From Azospirillum rugosum (GTDB lineage: Bacteria > Pseudomonadota > Alphaproteobacteria > Azospirillales > Azospirillaceae): a DNA stretch of 64,000 bases. The notes under the pieces are model-generated. The model had not been told where the DNA came from and did no database searches. It saw only the letters and a list, made by a program, of their open reading frames with translations. The DNA lies in NCBI RefSeq assembly GCF_017876155.1, contig NZ_JAGINP010000024.1:62001-126000 (forward strand), written 5' to 3'. Made by a program: the position numbers and the translations under genes. This document shows, one piece after another, positions 9,008 to 17,408 of this stretch (the first letter of the stretch is position 1; each line of letters begins with the position of its first letter).

Positions 9008-9242
9008 ACCGCGCCACCCTCGTTATTGTTTTGAATGACTGGTGTTTTCCCTCCCATGTCTAGGCAATCCCTGTGCCAAACCGGTCACAGGCAGAAGTCG
9101 GCAGGTTTTGCCGGACTTTCACAACGTGCGAACGTCCCGACGCTCCGTTTTTTCAAACGAACGGGACGACAAGAGACGCGCCTTGAAAGGACGATCCCAC
9201 ACTTCGCGGAGCAATCTGCGAGTCACCCAACAGACCGGGCAT

Positions 9243-10514
9243 TCACGCGCGCTCCGCCTTGACCCGGTCGAGCATGGTCTCGATGGCGTCCACCACCCGC
9301 GGCGTGGCGCTGCCGAAATGCGACACGCTGCGCGCCCGCAGATCGCGGATGGCCGCCCGGGACTCGTCGCTGGCCGCCATGGACGCGACGATGTCCGGCA
9401 GGCGGTCGAAATCCTCCTCATTCAGCTGGCGCCCGATGCTGTCCAGCACCGTCAGCTCCCAGGGCTCGTAGGGCAGGTCGCTGGCCTCCATGCCGCGCTT
9501 GTCGGGCGTGAAGGCGACGGTCAGCACGGGCTTCTCGAAGAGGAAGGCATAGTCGAAGATCACGCCGGAGATGTCGGACAGCATGACGTCGGACGCCGCC
9601 ATCGCCTGGATCGGATCGCTGCTCAGGTCCCAGCGGAGGTTGGGGTACGCGGCCAGCTGCCCGCGCAGGTCGGCGATCACCTCCGGCTCGGAGATGGGGC
9701 TCTGTGGGTGCGGGCGGACGGTCACCGTCAGGCCCGCGTCGAGCAGCGGGCGCAGGATGCGGGCGCCGTACCGGCGCAGCAGGCCGTTGCGCCCCCAGGT
9801 CGGGGCGACGAGGACGGAGGCCGGCCCGCCCCCCTGCCCTTGCCGCACCGGCAGCCCGGCCAGCCTCTCCTTCATGAAGTCGTAATAGACGCAGCCGCAA
9901 TCGATGAGGTCCTTGGCTTTCGTCCCGCGCCGCTGTTCGAGGACGCGGAGCGTCCTCACCTGGTGGTCGCCGCAGACGAGCACGGAGTCGAAATAGTCGA
10001 AGGAGAAGGCCCGGTTGAAGGCCTTGTCCGTCGGCGCGTGGATCAGGTGTGCGTAATGGGCGACGCCCTTCGACCGCTTGATCTGGAGCACGTCGAGACC
10101 GGGGGTGGTCATCAGGCAGAGGTCGGCCTTCAGCGTGTTGAGCCGCCGCCAGGCCGCGTGGCCGGCCCCGATGCACGCCGTCCGGATCGTGCCGCTGGCG
10201 AGCTGGAGGCCGGGATCCTCCGGATCGGAGGTCAGGAACAGGCACGGGCGCCCGCGCCGTTCCAGTTCCGCCAGCAAGGGCTGGAAGCTGCTGAAATACT
10301 GCCGCCCTTCCGAATAGAGGACGAGGGGATGCTCCTCCTCATGGACCGGGCTCTTCCACCCCAGCGCGCCGAAGACGACGCCCAGCACCTTGTAGTACAG
10401 CCCCTTCAGCAGGAAATAGGCGGTGGTGACGACCCCCATGATCACGGAAAACAGCAGGCTGCCGGTCCCCGGATCCAGGTAGCCGACGACGAGGGGCAGC
10501 GAGTGCTTGAACAT
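9243..10514 (-). CDS. CDP-glycerol glycerophosphotransferase-like (TagB/TagF family) enzyme
   Basis: The 423-residue protein has a hydrophobic N-terminal segment (about 18-45) that can anchor it to the inner membrane, then a GT-B-like CDP-glycerol transferase domain. Family motifs are HAPTDK (159-164), RPHPQ (267-271) and SDISGVIFDY (313-322). Known relatives move glycerol phosphate from CDP-glycerol onto wall or capsule polymers. It is the last gene of the six-gene phosphonate-type operon, 40 bases after the sulfatase-like gene. Since the operon encodes its own nucleotidyltransferase, the donor here could be a CMP-linked phosphonate rather than CDP-glycerol (inference). No CDP-glycerol synthase gene is nearby. 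Confidence 0.82.
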   Translation of the reverse strand: MFKHSLPLVVGYLDPGTGSLLFSVIMGVVTTAYFLLKGLYYKVLGVVFGALGWKSPVHEEEHPLVLYSEGRQYFSSFQPLLAELERRGRPCLFLTSDPEDPGLQLASGTIRTACIGAGHAAWRRLNTLKADLCLMTTPGLDVLQIKRSKGVAHYAHLIHAPTDKAFNRAFSFDYFDSVLVCGDHQVRTLRVLEQRRGTKAKDLIDCGCVYYDFMKERLAGLPVRQGQGGGPASVLVAPTWGRNGLLRRYGARILRPLLDAGLTVTVRPHPQSPISEPEVIADLRGQLAAYPNLRWDLSSDPIQAMAASDVMLSDISGVIFDYAFLFEKPVLTVAFTPDKRGMEASDLPYEPWELTVLDSIGRQLNEEDFDRLPDIVASMAASDESRAAIRDLRARSVSHFGSATPRVVDAIETMLDRVKAERA

Positions 10515-10554
10515 GGCAAACGGTCTCCGGGCGAAGGTATGACGGGCAGGATCT

Positions 10555-12411
10555 TTACTTCGACGCAGCCTTGGGCAGCGTCCAGTTCGCGGGGTTGTGC
10601 ATGTCGTCGTGGACTTCGTAGGTCCGCTCGGTCACGAAGCTGTCGGCCTTCTGGCCGGTGGGCTGCCACGGCGTCTCGTGCATCGTGACCACGCCCTCCA
10701 GCTTGCGGTCGGTGATGGTCTTGCCCGACGCCCGGTCGACGCAGCCGCCGATGGTCTGGCAGAGCATTCCCGTGACGTTGGCGTTGGAGATGAACTCCTT
10801 CGATTCCTGCAACGGCCCGCTCGACCCGAAGGGCTTCACCATCAGGAAGGCCTGGAACATCGAATAGACCGACTGGTTCTCAAGCCCGTCGAACATGGGC
10901 CCGGTGAACATGGGGTTGTGCGACTTCCAGCCATGGTCGGACACCAGCACGATCATCGTGTTGTCGTAGATCCCGCGCTCGCGGAACCAGTCCATGTATT
11001 TGGCGAGTTCCTGCATCTCGCATTTGTGGGTGTGATAGAAGGCGGTGGTCTCGGGCGTGCGGAACCGCTTCAGGTCGGCCTCCGCCGGTTCCAGCCTGCG
11101 GTCCGGGATGCAGGTGTCGCGCACCAGCAGCGGCGCACGCGTCATCTCGTTGCCGATGAAGGTGAAGGTCTTGCGCGGGGCGTCCGTCGCCGACACGTCG
11201 CCGAGCACCGCGAGGCTGAAATAGCTGCGCAGGTACTTGTCTTCCTTCTTCTTCCAGGCGTAGGACCAGCCCAGCCACTGCCCGTTGCCGTAGATCGCGT
11301 CCTTCAGCGACAGCGGGGCCGCCTTGAACAGCGACAGGACGGCGTACTGCTTCAGCAGGCCGGAGAAGAACTGGTCGGGATCCTCGAAGACCTTGCGCCG
11401 GTCGGCGATGTTCTTGCCCAGCGTGTGGATGCAGCGCGCCTTGTTGTCCTTCCCGATGGTCTCGTTGAAGCGCTCGCAATTGCCCTTCCGCTCGAACCCG
11501 TACCAGGACGGGTCGGAGTAGAGGACGTCGTAGCCCTTCTCGTGGAAGTTATCGACGTAGACCGCGTAGGCCGGGGAGAGCTTGTCCTGCAAGGACGGTC
11601 CCGGCTTCGCGTTGATGGCGGAGACGGTGTAGTCGAAGCCGCCGAACAGCGGGGCGATGCCGCTGATGGTCCGGTTCGCGGTGGCGACGACGTTCGAATA
11701 CCAGGTGAAGCCGGGGAAGGACTTGGCGAGGTCCGGCCGGTCGCGCAGGATCTCCGGGATGTAGCCGCTCATCGAGCCGTCCACGAAGATCAGCACGATG
11801 TTCCGGTCGTTCTTCGAATAATGGAAGAAGGTCGTGCCGGGCTTGGTCACCTGGTCGGACGGCTTGCTCGTCCGCTCGACGATGGTGCCCAGGCTCATCC
11901 CCGCGTAGGCCAGGTTCGAGAGGATGAAGATGACCAGCAGGTTGGACAGCGCCCCGGGAAAGCGCGCCAGCGCGACCGCCGCGACGGCCAGCGACGCGGC
12001 GAGGATGCCCAGGTCCAGCGCCGCCTCCGCCCCGGAGACGGCCAGCGCGTCGGGCTTGGCGAACACGAAGTTGTCCAGAACCCCGTAGTCCTTCGTGAAC
12101 AGGAAGGTGTAGAGGGCCGCTTGGCACAGCAGCGCCAGGAACAGCAGGATCAGGCCCGTCCGGACCGCCGGTGGCGCCAGGGTGTAGAGCGCCGTCGCAG
12201 CGCCCATGAGCACAAGCAGGATCACCACCGCCGCGGCCAGGAAATAGGCGACGTAGCCCGCCATGCCGTCCACATTGTCCTCCAGCCCGGTGAGGACGAT
12301 GGGCGTGCTGACGAACAGGAAGACGGCGAGCGCCAGGAACACCAGCAGATAGACGGCATAGCCCCGGGCCTGCGCCTGCGCGTGCGCCTGGGAGAGCAAG
12401 TCCTTGATCAT
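10555..12411 (-). CDS. Membrane-bound sulfatase / LTA-synthase-like phosphotransferase
   Basis: The protein has 618 residues. Five membrane segments (about 18-41, 52-76, 84-105, 130-150, 153-173) precede an alkaline-phosphatase-superfamily domain outside the membrane. The metal ligand D211 lies in IVLIFVDGS, a likely nucleophile is T248 in ANRTISG, and SDHGW at 491-495 gives the C-terminal metal ligands. This resembles lipoteichoic-acid synthases and lipid-A phosphoethanolamine transferases, which move phospho-groups onto surface glycans. The start ATG overlaps the stop of the YidC-like gene by four bases, so the two are co-translated. Its substrate may be the phosphonate-bearing or glycerol-phosphate polymer made by this operon (inference). 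Confidence 0.85.
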   Translation of the reverse strand: MIKDLLSQAHAQAQARGYAVYLLVFLALAVFLFVSTPIVLTGLEDNVDGMAGYVAYFLAAAVVILLVLMGAATALYTLAPPAVRTGLILLFLALLCQAALYTFLFTKDYGVLDNFVFAKPDALAVSGAEAALDLGILAASLAVAAVALARFPGALSNLLVIFILSNLAYAGMSLGTIVERTSKPSDQVTKPGTTFFHYSKNDRNIVLIFVDGSMSGYIPEILRDRPDLAKSFPGFTWYSNVVATANRTISGIAPLFGGFDYTVSAINAKPGPSLQDKLSPAYAVYVDNFHEKGYDVLYSDPSWYGFERKGNCERFNETIGKDNKARCIHTLGKNIADRRKVFEDPDQFFSGLLKQYAVLSLFKAAPLSLKDAIYGNGQWLGWSYAWKKKEDKYLRSYFSLAVLGDVSATDAPRKTFTFIGNEMTRAPLLVRDTCIPDRRLEPAEADLKRFRTPETTAFYHTHKCEMQELAKYMDWFRERGIYDNTMIVLVSDHGWKSHNPMFTGPMFDGLENQSVYSMFQAFLMVKPFGSSGPLQESKEFISNANVTGMLCQTIGGCVDRASGKTITDRKLEGVVTMHETPWQPTGQKADSFVTERTYEVHDDMHNPANWTLPKAASK

Positions 12412-13094
12412 TGTGCGAACTCCATGCGCGGCCGGCGGCCGAGCTGTGCGTAGACGCAATTCTTGGCGAGGGAGAAGAGGTTGCTGACGGTCCAGTACAG
12501 CACCAGCCCGACCGGGGAGCCGTAGAGCAGGACCAGGAAAATCCCCGCGACGATCCAGGTCTGCGTCCGGTCGCGGCGGGTCAGGCTTCGCGTGTAGACG
12601 AGGCCGGACGCGAGGTTGGCCGCCGTCATGACGAAGGGCATCAGGTTGACGCCGCCCAGCAGCCCGTCCGGCCGGCCGAGATCGGCGAACAGCAGGAAGG
12701 GCTGGCCGTTCAGCGGCGCGAAGCTGGAGAGAAGCCCGAAGGTGGCGATGAAGAACGGCACCTGCATAGCCAACGGCAGCAGGCTGCGCAGCGCGTAGAC
12801 CGGGTGATAGCCGTTCTGCCGGTACAGCGTGCGGAGCATCATGTACCGCTCCTGCCCGGTGAAGACGGCGCGGAACTCCTCCACCTTCGGCGCCAGCCGC
12901 TTCTGGACCGCGCGCTCGCGGTTCTGCACCGTCTCGGCGTAATAGTAGAAGGGAAGCAGCAGGATGTTGAAGGCGAGGCTCAGCAGGATGATGGCGGCGC
13001 CGTAACTGCCGGTGAGCGCATAGGCGCTCCGCAGAACCCACAGCAGCGCGGTTTCCAGCGGAGCGATGAAGATCAGGTGCAGCAACTCGACCAT
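12408..13094 (-). CDS. Short YidC/Oxa1-family membrane protein, operon-specific paralogue
   Basis: The 228-residue polytopic protein matches the Oxa1 core: SYGAAIILLSLAFN near 30-43, a basic cytoplasmic hairpin with QKRLAPKVEEFR, LLPLAMQVPFF, then VGLVLYWTVSNLFSLA near the C-terminus. It lacks the large periplasmic domain of Gram-negative YidC. In B. subtilis SpoIIIJ and E. coli YidC an Arg lies five residues before the TM proline; here that position is N43 (P48). It sits 12 bases after the nucleotidyltransferase and overlaps the sulfatase-like gene, so it probably serves this surface-polymer pathway rather than general insertion (inference). It is clearly Oxa1 family; the specialised role is a guess. 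Confidence 0.85.
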   Translation of the reverse strand: MVELLHLIFIAPLETALLWVLRSAYALTGSYGAAIILLSLAFNILLLPFYYYAETVQNRERAVQKRLAPKVEEFRAVFTGQERYMMLRTLYRQNGYHPVYALRSLLPLAMQVPFFIATFGLLSSFAPLNGQPFLLFADLGRPDGLLGGVNLMPFVMTAANLASGLVYTRSLTRRDRTQTWIVAGIFLVLLYGSPVGLVLYWTVSNLFSLAKNCVYAQLGRRPRMEFAQ

Positions 13095-13106
13095 GGTGGT
13101 GCGGGC

Positions 13107-13916
13107 TCAGCGGGTTGCGGCGAACAGGCCGTTGGCGATGGCCAGCTCGTCGGGCGTGTCGACCTCGTACCAGCGGGCGCCGTCCACGGGGACCGCGGCG
13201 ATGCGCAGCCCGTCCACCACCAGCGCCTGCATGGCGTATTCCAGCGGGGCGGTCGCGCCGCAGGCGGCGATGGTGGCCAGAACGGCGTCGCGCAGGCGCC
13301 TTGCGGGCAGCCCCTGCTTCACCAGGGTGATGTTCACGGTCTTGTAGGATTGGGTGAGCGGGAAGCCGGGGCCGCGGCGCGACTCATGCGTCCAGGCGAC
13401 GACGCGGCCGTCCTCCACCAGCGCGAAGGTCCCCGACAGGGCCGGCTCGTAGGGCGCCAGCAGGGTCGCTGCGTCGAAAGCGGTGTCGATGTGGCGCAGG
13501 ACGGGGCCGCACAGCCCCGGCTCCAGAACGACGTCGCCCTCCACGATCAGCAGGTGGCGGTCGGTCGCGTCGTCGTCGAGTGCAAGCGCCAGCGAACAGA
13601 CGGACCCGGTCTGGAGATACCGCTCGTTCTCCACGAAGCGGACGCTCGCCGCCGGGTGGTGCTCGGCGACGTGCCGGCGGATGTCGTCGGCGCGGTAGCC
13701 CACCGCGATCACGATGTCGGTGATCCCCTGCCCGCCCAGCTCGTCGAGCATCCGCGACAGGATGGGGCGGCCGGCGACCGCGACCAGGCATTTCGGCCGA
13801 TCGTCGGTGTTCTCCTTCAGCCGCGTGCCGCGCCCGGCGGCGAGGATGATGGCGCGGGTCTGTCCCGCCCCGGCGCCTAAGCGGGCCGGGGAGTCGTCTT
13901 TGGAAATCGCAGTCAT
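13107..13916 (-). CDS. NTP-transferase, LicC/PntC-like cytidylyltransferase
   Basis: The 269-residue protein has a Rossmann-like nucleotidyltransferase fold. The NTP loop is LAAGRGTRL at 25-33 with the catalytic Lys in RPKCLV (K42), then VEGDVVLE and a C-terminal EVDTPDELAIA. It resembles phosphocholine cytidylyltransferases and the CMP-2-aminoethylphosphonate synthase PntC more than sugar-nucleotide enzymes. In phosphonate gene clusters this family makes a CMP-activated phosphonate for surface decoration. Its position 29 bases after the aminotransferase and two genes after PEP mutase supports that role. The ATG at 13916 has GAGGA upstream; the long in-frame extension to 14099 lies over the aminotransferase gene and is not used. 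Confidence 0.85.
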   Translation of the reverse strand: MTAISKDDSPARLGAGAGQTRAIILAAGRGTRLKENTDDRPKCLVAVAGRPILSRMLDELGGQGITDIVIAVGYRADDIRRHVAEHHPAASVRFVENERYLQTGSVCSLALALDDDATDRHLLIVEGDVVLEPGLCGPVLRHIDTAFDAATLLAPYEPALSGTFALVEDGRVVAWTHESRRGPGFPLTQSYKTVNITLVKQGLPARRLRDAVLATIAACGATAPLEYAMQALVVDGLRIAAVPVDGARWYEVDTPDELAIANGLFAATR

Positions 13917-13945
13917 GGTCGGTGTCCTCGAACGGCGGAACGGCG

Positions 13946-15190
13946 TTATTCGACGGCGGCGAAGAAGCGGCGCAGGCGTTCCAGCCCTTCGGTCACGTCC
14001 TCGTCGGCGATGGCGTAGGACAGCCGGATGCCGGTCGGGTCGCCGAAGGCGGAGCCCGGCACGACGGCCACCTTGGCCTCGCTCAGGATCCGTTCGCACA
14101 AGGCGCCGACGTTGGGGATGATATGCCCGCCGTGCCGCTTGCCGATCGTCGAGCGGATGTCGAGGAAGAGGTAGAAGGCCCCCTCGGCCGGGGCGCAGCC
14201 AATGCCGTCCCCCATAACGTTCATGCTGTGGACGATGGCCAGCGCGCGGTCCAGCCGCTCGTCCAGCCGCCGGTTGACGTCGTCGATGAAATCACGGCCG
14301 CCGCTGCGCAGCGCCTCGATCACCGCGTATTGGGCGATGCTGCAGGGGTTGGACGTCGTGTGGCCCTGCAAATTCTCCATGGCCTTGATGACGCGGCTCG
14401 GGCCCGCGGCGTAGCCGATCCGCCAGCCGGTCAGCGCGTGGCTTTTGGAAAAGGAATTGACGACGACCGTGCGATCCTTCGCGACCGGACAGGCGGCGAC
14501 GATGTTGGTGTGCGCGTGCCCGGGACGAACCAGTTCCGAATAGCACTCGTCGAAGATGATCCAGAGATCGTTGCGGACGGCCAGCTCGGCGACGCCGACG
14601 ATGGCGTCGCGGTCGTAGATCACGCCGGTCGGGTTGTTCGGGCTGTTGATGACGATGGCCTTGGTCCGCGGCGTCACCGCGCGCTCAATGGACGCCACGT
14701 CCAACCGGTAGCCGGTCTCCCGCGTGTCGACGAAGACCGGCCGGGCGCCGGCGATTTCCACCTGCGTCGGGAAGGTCACCCAGTAGGGCTGCGGGATGAT
14801 CACCTCGTCGCCGGGGTCGAGCAGCACCATGGCCGCGTTGAACAGCGCCTGCTTGGCGCCGGCCGTCACCCCGACCTCCGCGGCGGTGTAGGGCGTGCCG
14901 CACCGCTCCGACAGCTGGGCGGCGATGCGCTCGCGCAACGGCATCAGGCCAAGCGTCGGCGTGTAGACGTTCCGCTTGCCGTCGATGGCCGCCTTGGCGG
15001 CCTCCTTGATGACGTCGCTGGTGTCGACGTCCAGCTCGCCGGCGGCGAAGTTGACGACGTGGACGCCGGCCTCCTTCAGCTCGTTGGCGATGACGCGCAT
15101 GCGCGAGGTGCCCGGCGGCGTGATGAGCGCGGTGCGCCCGGCGAGCGGCCGCGGCGCGGTTGCACCGCTGGATTCGATGTTGCCGGCCAT
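13946..15190 (-). CDS. Class I/II PLP aminotransferase, candidate phosphonopyruvate transaminase
   Basis: This is a 414-residue fold-type I aminotransferase. NSPNNPTG lies at 182-189, D214 and Y217 in IIFDECYSEL contact PLP, K249 in SFSKSHALTGWRIGY forms the Schiff base, and R257 binds the substrate carboxylate. By sequence it is an aspartate-aminotransferase-like class I enzyme, not the class V PhnW type. Its ATG overlaps the PEP-mutase stop (TGATG), so the two are translated together. With no decarboxylase in the operon, the likely reaction is phosphonopyruvate to phosphonoalanine, which would remove the unfavourable product of the mutase (inference). Confidence 0.85.
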   Translation of the reverse strand: MAGNIESSGATAPRPLAGRTALITPPGTSRMRVIANELKEAGVHVVNFAAGELDVDTSDVIKEAAKAAIDGKRNVYTPTLGLMPLRERIAAQLSERCGTPYTAAEVGVTAGAKQALFNAAMVLLDPGDEVIIPQPYWVTFPTQVEIAGARPVFVDTRETGYRLDVASIERAVTPRTKAIVINSPNNPTGVIYDRDAIVGVAELAVRNDLWIIFDECYSELVRPGHAHTNIVAACPVAKDRTVVVNSFSKSHALTGWRIGYAAGPSRVIKAMENLQGHTTSNPCSIAQYAVIEALRSGGRDFIDDVNRRLDERLDRALAIVHSMNVMGDGIGCAPAEGAFYLFLDIRSTIGKRHGGHIIPNVGALCERILSEAKVAVVPGSAFGDPTGIRLSYAIADEDVTEGLERLRRFFAAVE

Positions 15191-16107
15191 CACCGCGTCC
15201 CCGGGATCAGGGCCAGGATGTCGTTCATGGAGAGGCACTTGTCCTCCGCCTCCAGCGACCGGCCGTTCTTCAGGATCTCCGTCGCCACGTCGCGCATCGC
15301 CAGATAGGAGGAGCGCAGCATGTGGTTGGCGTAGATGACGATGTTGAAGCCGGCCCGCTCCAGCTCCTCGAAGGGCGTCTGGCAATAGCTGGTCGGCACG
15401 CAGACGAGCGGCACGTCGCGATGGTGCGACCGGAAGCGCTGGGCGAACTCGAACACCTCGTCCGACTGCTTTTTCCGGCTGTGGATCATGATTCCGTCGG
15501 CGCCCGCGTCGACGTAGGCGAGCGAGCGCGCCAGCGCGTCCTCGATCCCGGCGTCGAGGATCAGGCTCTCCACGCGCGCGATGATCATGAAGTCGTCGGT
15601 CATCTGCGCCGCCTTGCCGGTGGCGATCTTGTGGCGGAAGGCCGGGATGCTTTCCTGCTGCTGCGCGACCTCGTTCCCGAGCAGGGAGTTCTTCTTGAGC
15701 CCCGTCTTGTCCTCGATGATCACCGCGGAAACGCCCGTCCGTTCCAAGGTGCGGACGTTCATGGCGAAATGTTCGGGCTGGCCGCCGGTGTCGCCGTCCA
15801 TGATCAGCGGCTTGGTGGTCACCTCGAAGATTTCGTTGATGTTCAGGACGCGGCTCGGGATGCCGAGCGCCTCGGTGTCCGGCTTGCCGCGTTCGGTGGA
15901 ATCGGTCAGCGAGCTGGACCAGAATCCGTCATATTCGACCGGGGGTGCCGCCGTTCCGTCATCGAGGGCCAGCGTTTCGGCCAGCAGGGCCGAGATCGGG
16001 CTGTGCGTCTCCATGATCCGCAGGCATGTCTTGCGCTGCAACAGGCGTCGCAGCGACGCGCGGCGGTTGTCGGCGGTGATTCCGCGTTTGGGAAGGACTG
16101 TCAGCAT
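15190..16107 (-). CDS. pepM: Phosphoenolpyruvate mutase
   Basis: The 305-residue isocitrate-lyase-superfamily enzyme rearranges PEP to phosphonopyruvate and forms the C-P bond, the entry step of nearly all phosphonate pathways. The diagnostic motif EDKTGLKKNS at 132-141 fits EDKxxxxxNS of PEP mutases rather than the KKCGH of isocitrate/methylisocitrate lyases, and the metal site DGDTG is at 104-108. The ATG at 16107 is preceded by GAGG six bases away; the in-frame extension to 16266 has no such site. It is the first gene of the six-gene operon. Phosphonopyruvate hydrolase is a relative, but the biosynthetic context favours the mutase. Confidence 0.88.
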   Translation of the reverse strand: MLTVLPKRGITADNRRASLRRLLQRKTCLRIMETHSPISALLAETLALDDGTAAPPVEYDGFWSSSLTDSTERGKPDTEALGIPSRVLNINEIFEVTTKPLIMDGDTGGQPEHFAMNVRTLERTGVSAVIIEDKTGLKKNSLLGNEVAQQQESIPAFRHKIATGKAAQMTDDFMIIARVESLILDAGIEDALARSLAYVDAGADGIMIHSRKKQSDEVFEFAQRFRSHHRDVPLVCVPTSYCQTPFEELERAGFNIVIYANHMLRSSYLAMRDVATEILKNGRSLEAEDKCLSMNDILALIPGTR

Positions 16108-16543
16108 CGTAATCCTCGTGCTGGAGGCAACGGCGGCCCCGCCCGGGAATTCAGGGAATTCCCGGCTGCGCCGCGTCGTATCGCGAGAAGACCTGCCAGC
16201 AAGCAACGGCCCGGCGGGCGGTGGCCCGAGCGGGTTCAACGATGCGCGACGTGCAGGACGCGTCAAGAATGGAGAATGAAGACGCGCCTATGCAACAATA
16301 ATTTGATATTTTTTCTTTTCACGAAGCCGAGTGCTCAAGCGTCTTCCATGGCCACTCCAAACAACAATCCAGCTATGAAGGGGCCTATACTTGCGCGCCG
16401 GCGTTCCCATGCCGGCGGCAACCGCGGCCTGACACCCGCCGACGGCGATGGTCAGCGACGCGTGGGTCGGCCCGTGGAAATCGTTTGATTACGCCCAATT
16501 TGGTTGACACCGCCCCCGGCCCGCCGCATGGAATGTCGCCACC
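16108..16543. other. Intergenic region upstream of the phosphonate operon
   Basis: This 436-base gap separates the divergent PEP-mutase operon and the M15-like peptidase. I see no open reading frame worth calling. A distinctly AT-rich stretch lies at about 16287-16330 and is the likeliest place for the operon promoter, but no clean -35/-10 pair could be fixed on either strand. Confidence 0.4.
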
Positions 16544-17197
16544 ATGTCCTCAATGTCCTTGAAACGTCGCGAGCTTCTGGCCGGGTGCGGGGTGCTTCTG
16601 CTGATGCCCACTGGGGCACTGGCGCAGGCGACGACGACCGCGCGCCAGCTGAACCTGCGCAACGAGCACACGGGCGAGACCTTCAACGGCCCCTACCGCG
16701 ACGCCGACGGCCCGCTGCCCGACGCGATGGCCGACCTGGCGAAGCTTCTGCGCGACCACCACGCCAACAAGGTCGGCCCGGTGGACATCGGCACGCTCGA
16801 CCTGCTGGCCGACCTCATGGAGGCGGCGGGACAGAGCCGGGCGACCCTTCTCTCCGCCTTCCGCACGCCCGAGACCAACGCCAAGCTGGCGCGCGCGGGC
16901 CTGGGTGTGGCGGAGCACAGCCAGCATCTTCTGGGCAAGGCGCTGGACGTCACCTTCCCGTCGCGGCTGCCCGACGCGCACCGCAAGGCGCTGGAGATGA
17001 AGCGCGGCGGCGTGGGCTGGTATCCGCGCTCATTCTTCCTGCACATCGACACCGGGCCGGTGCGCAGCTGGGAGCTGTTCGGCCGGGACCTGAGCCACCT
17101 CTTCGCCCCGGGCGTGCGGGGCCGCCTCCGCACGGTCGCCGACCGCATGAGGCTCCACCGCGCCATCGCCCGCAAGCGCCTGACGGGCGCGCCCTGA
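16544..17197 (+). CDS. DUF882 / M15-like murein peptidase with Tat signal (YcbK family)
   Basis: The 217-residue exported protein starts with a twin-arginine signal (KRREL then a hydrophobic run ending at ALAQ about 28). The mature domain has the peptidase M15-like zinc motifs: SAFRTPETN near 104, HLLGKALD with H128 and D135, and LHIDTGPVRSW with H167 and D169. YcbK/MepK relatives cut peptidoglycan cross-links. The gene is monocistronic: 436 bases lie upstream and 211 downstream. Two in-frame ATGs (16544 and 16553) are both possible; neither has a strong ribosome site. Confidence 0.85.
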   Translation: MSSMSLKRRELLAGCGVLLLMPTGALAQATTTARQLNLRNEHTGETFNGPYRDADGPLPDAMADLAKLLRDHHANKVGPVDIGTLDLLADLMEAAGQSRATLLSAFRTPETNAKLARAGLGVAEHSQHLLGKALDVTFPSRLPDAHRKALEMKRGGVGWYPRSFFLHIDTGPVRSWELFGRDLSHLFAPGVRGRLRTVADRMRLHRAIARKRLTGAP

Positions 17198-17408
17198 CGG
17201 CGGCGCTGCGGTGGTTGCCCGATCATGTCACCGTGATTTTGTTCAAGATCGGCCGGAAATCCTGACGCTCCATGGCCCGGCGTCGACAATTGGTCGGAAT
17301 GGACTGTTGCGTGCTGCCCTGCAAAACTGCCCAGCAACCAAGATTGGCCTGCCGGGCATCGCAAGACTGCCAACGGCATGGCCGAAAAGCCGCCGCTGAG
17401 GGACAGGG

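Noticed and set aside
6500..9034. 844-codon plus-strand frame antisense to the chemoreceptor
   Set aside because: Low-complexity HRGRD-type translation with no ribosome site; the minus strand carries all MCP domains.
15190..16107. Isocitrate or methylisocitrate lyase as an alternative call
   Set aside because: The lyase KKCGH motif is absent, the EDKxxxxxNS motif of PEP mutases is present, and the neighbours are phosphonate-type genes.
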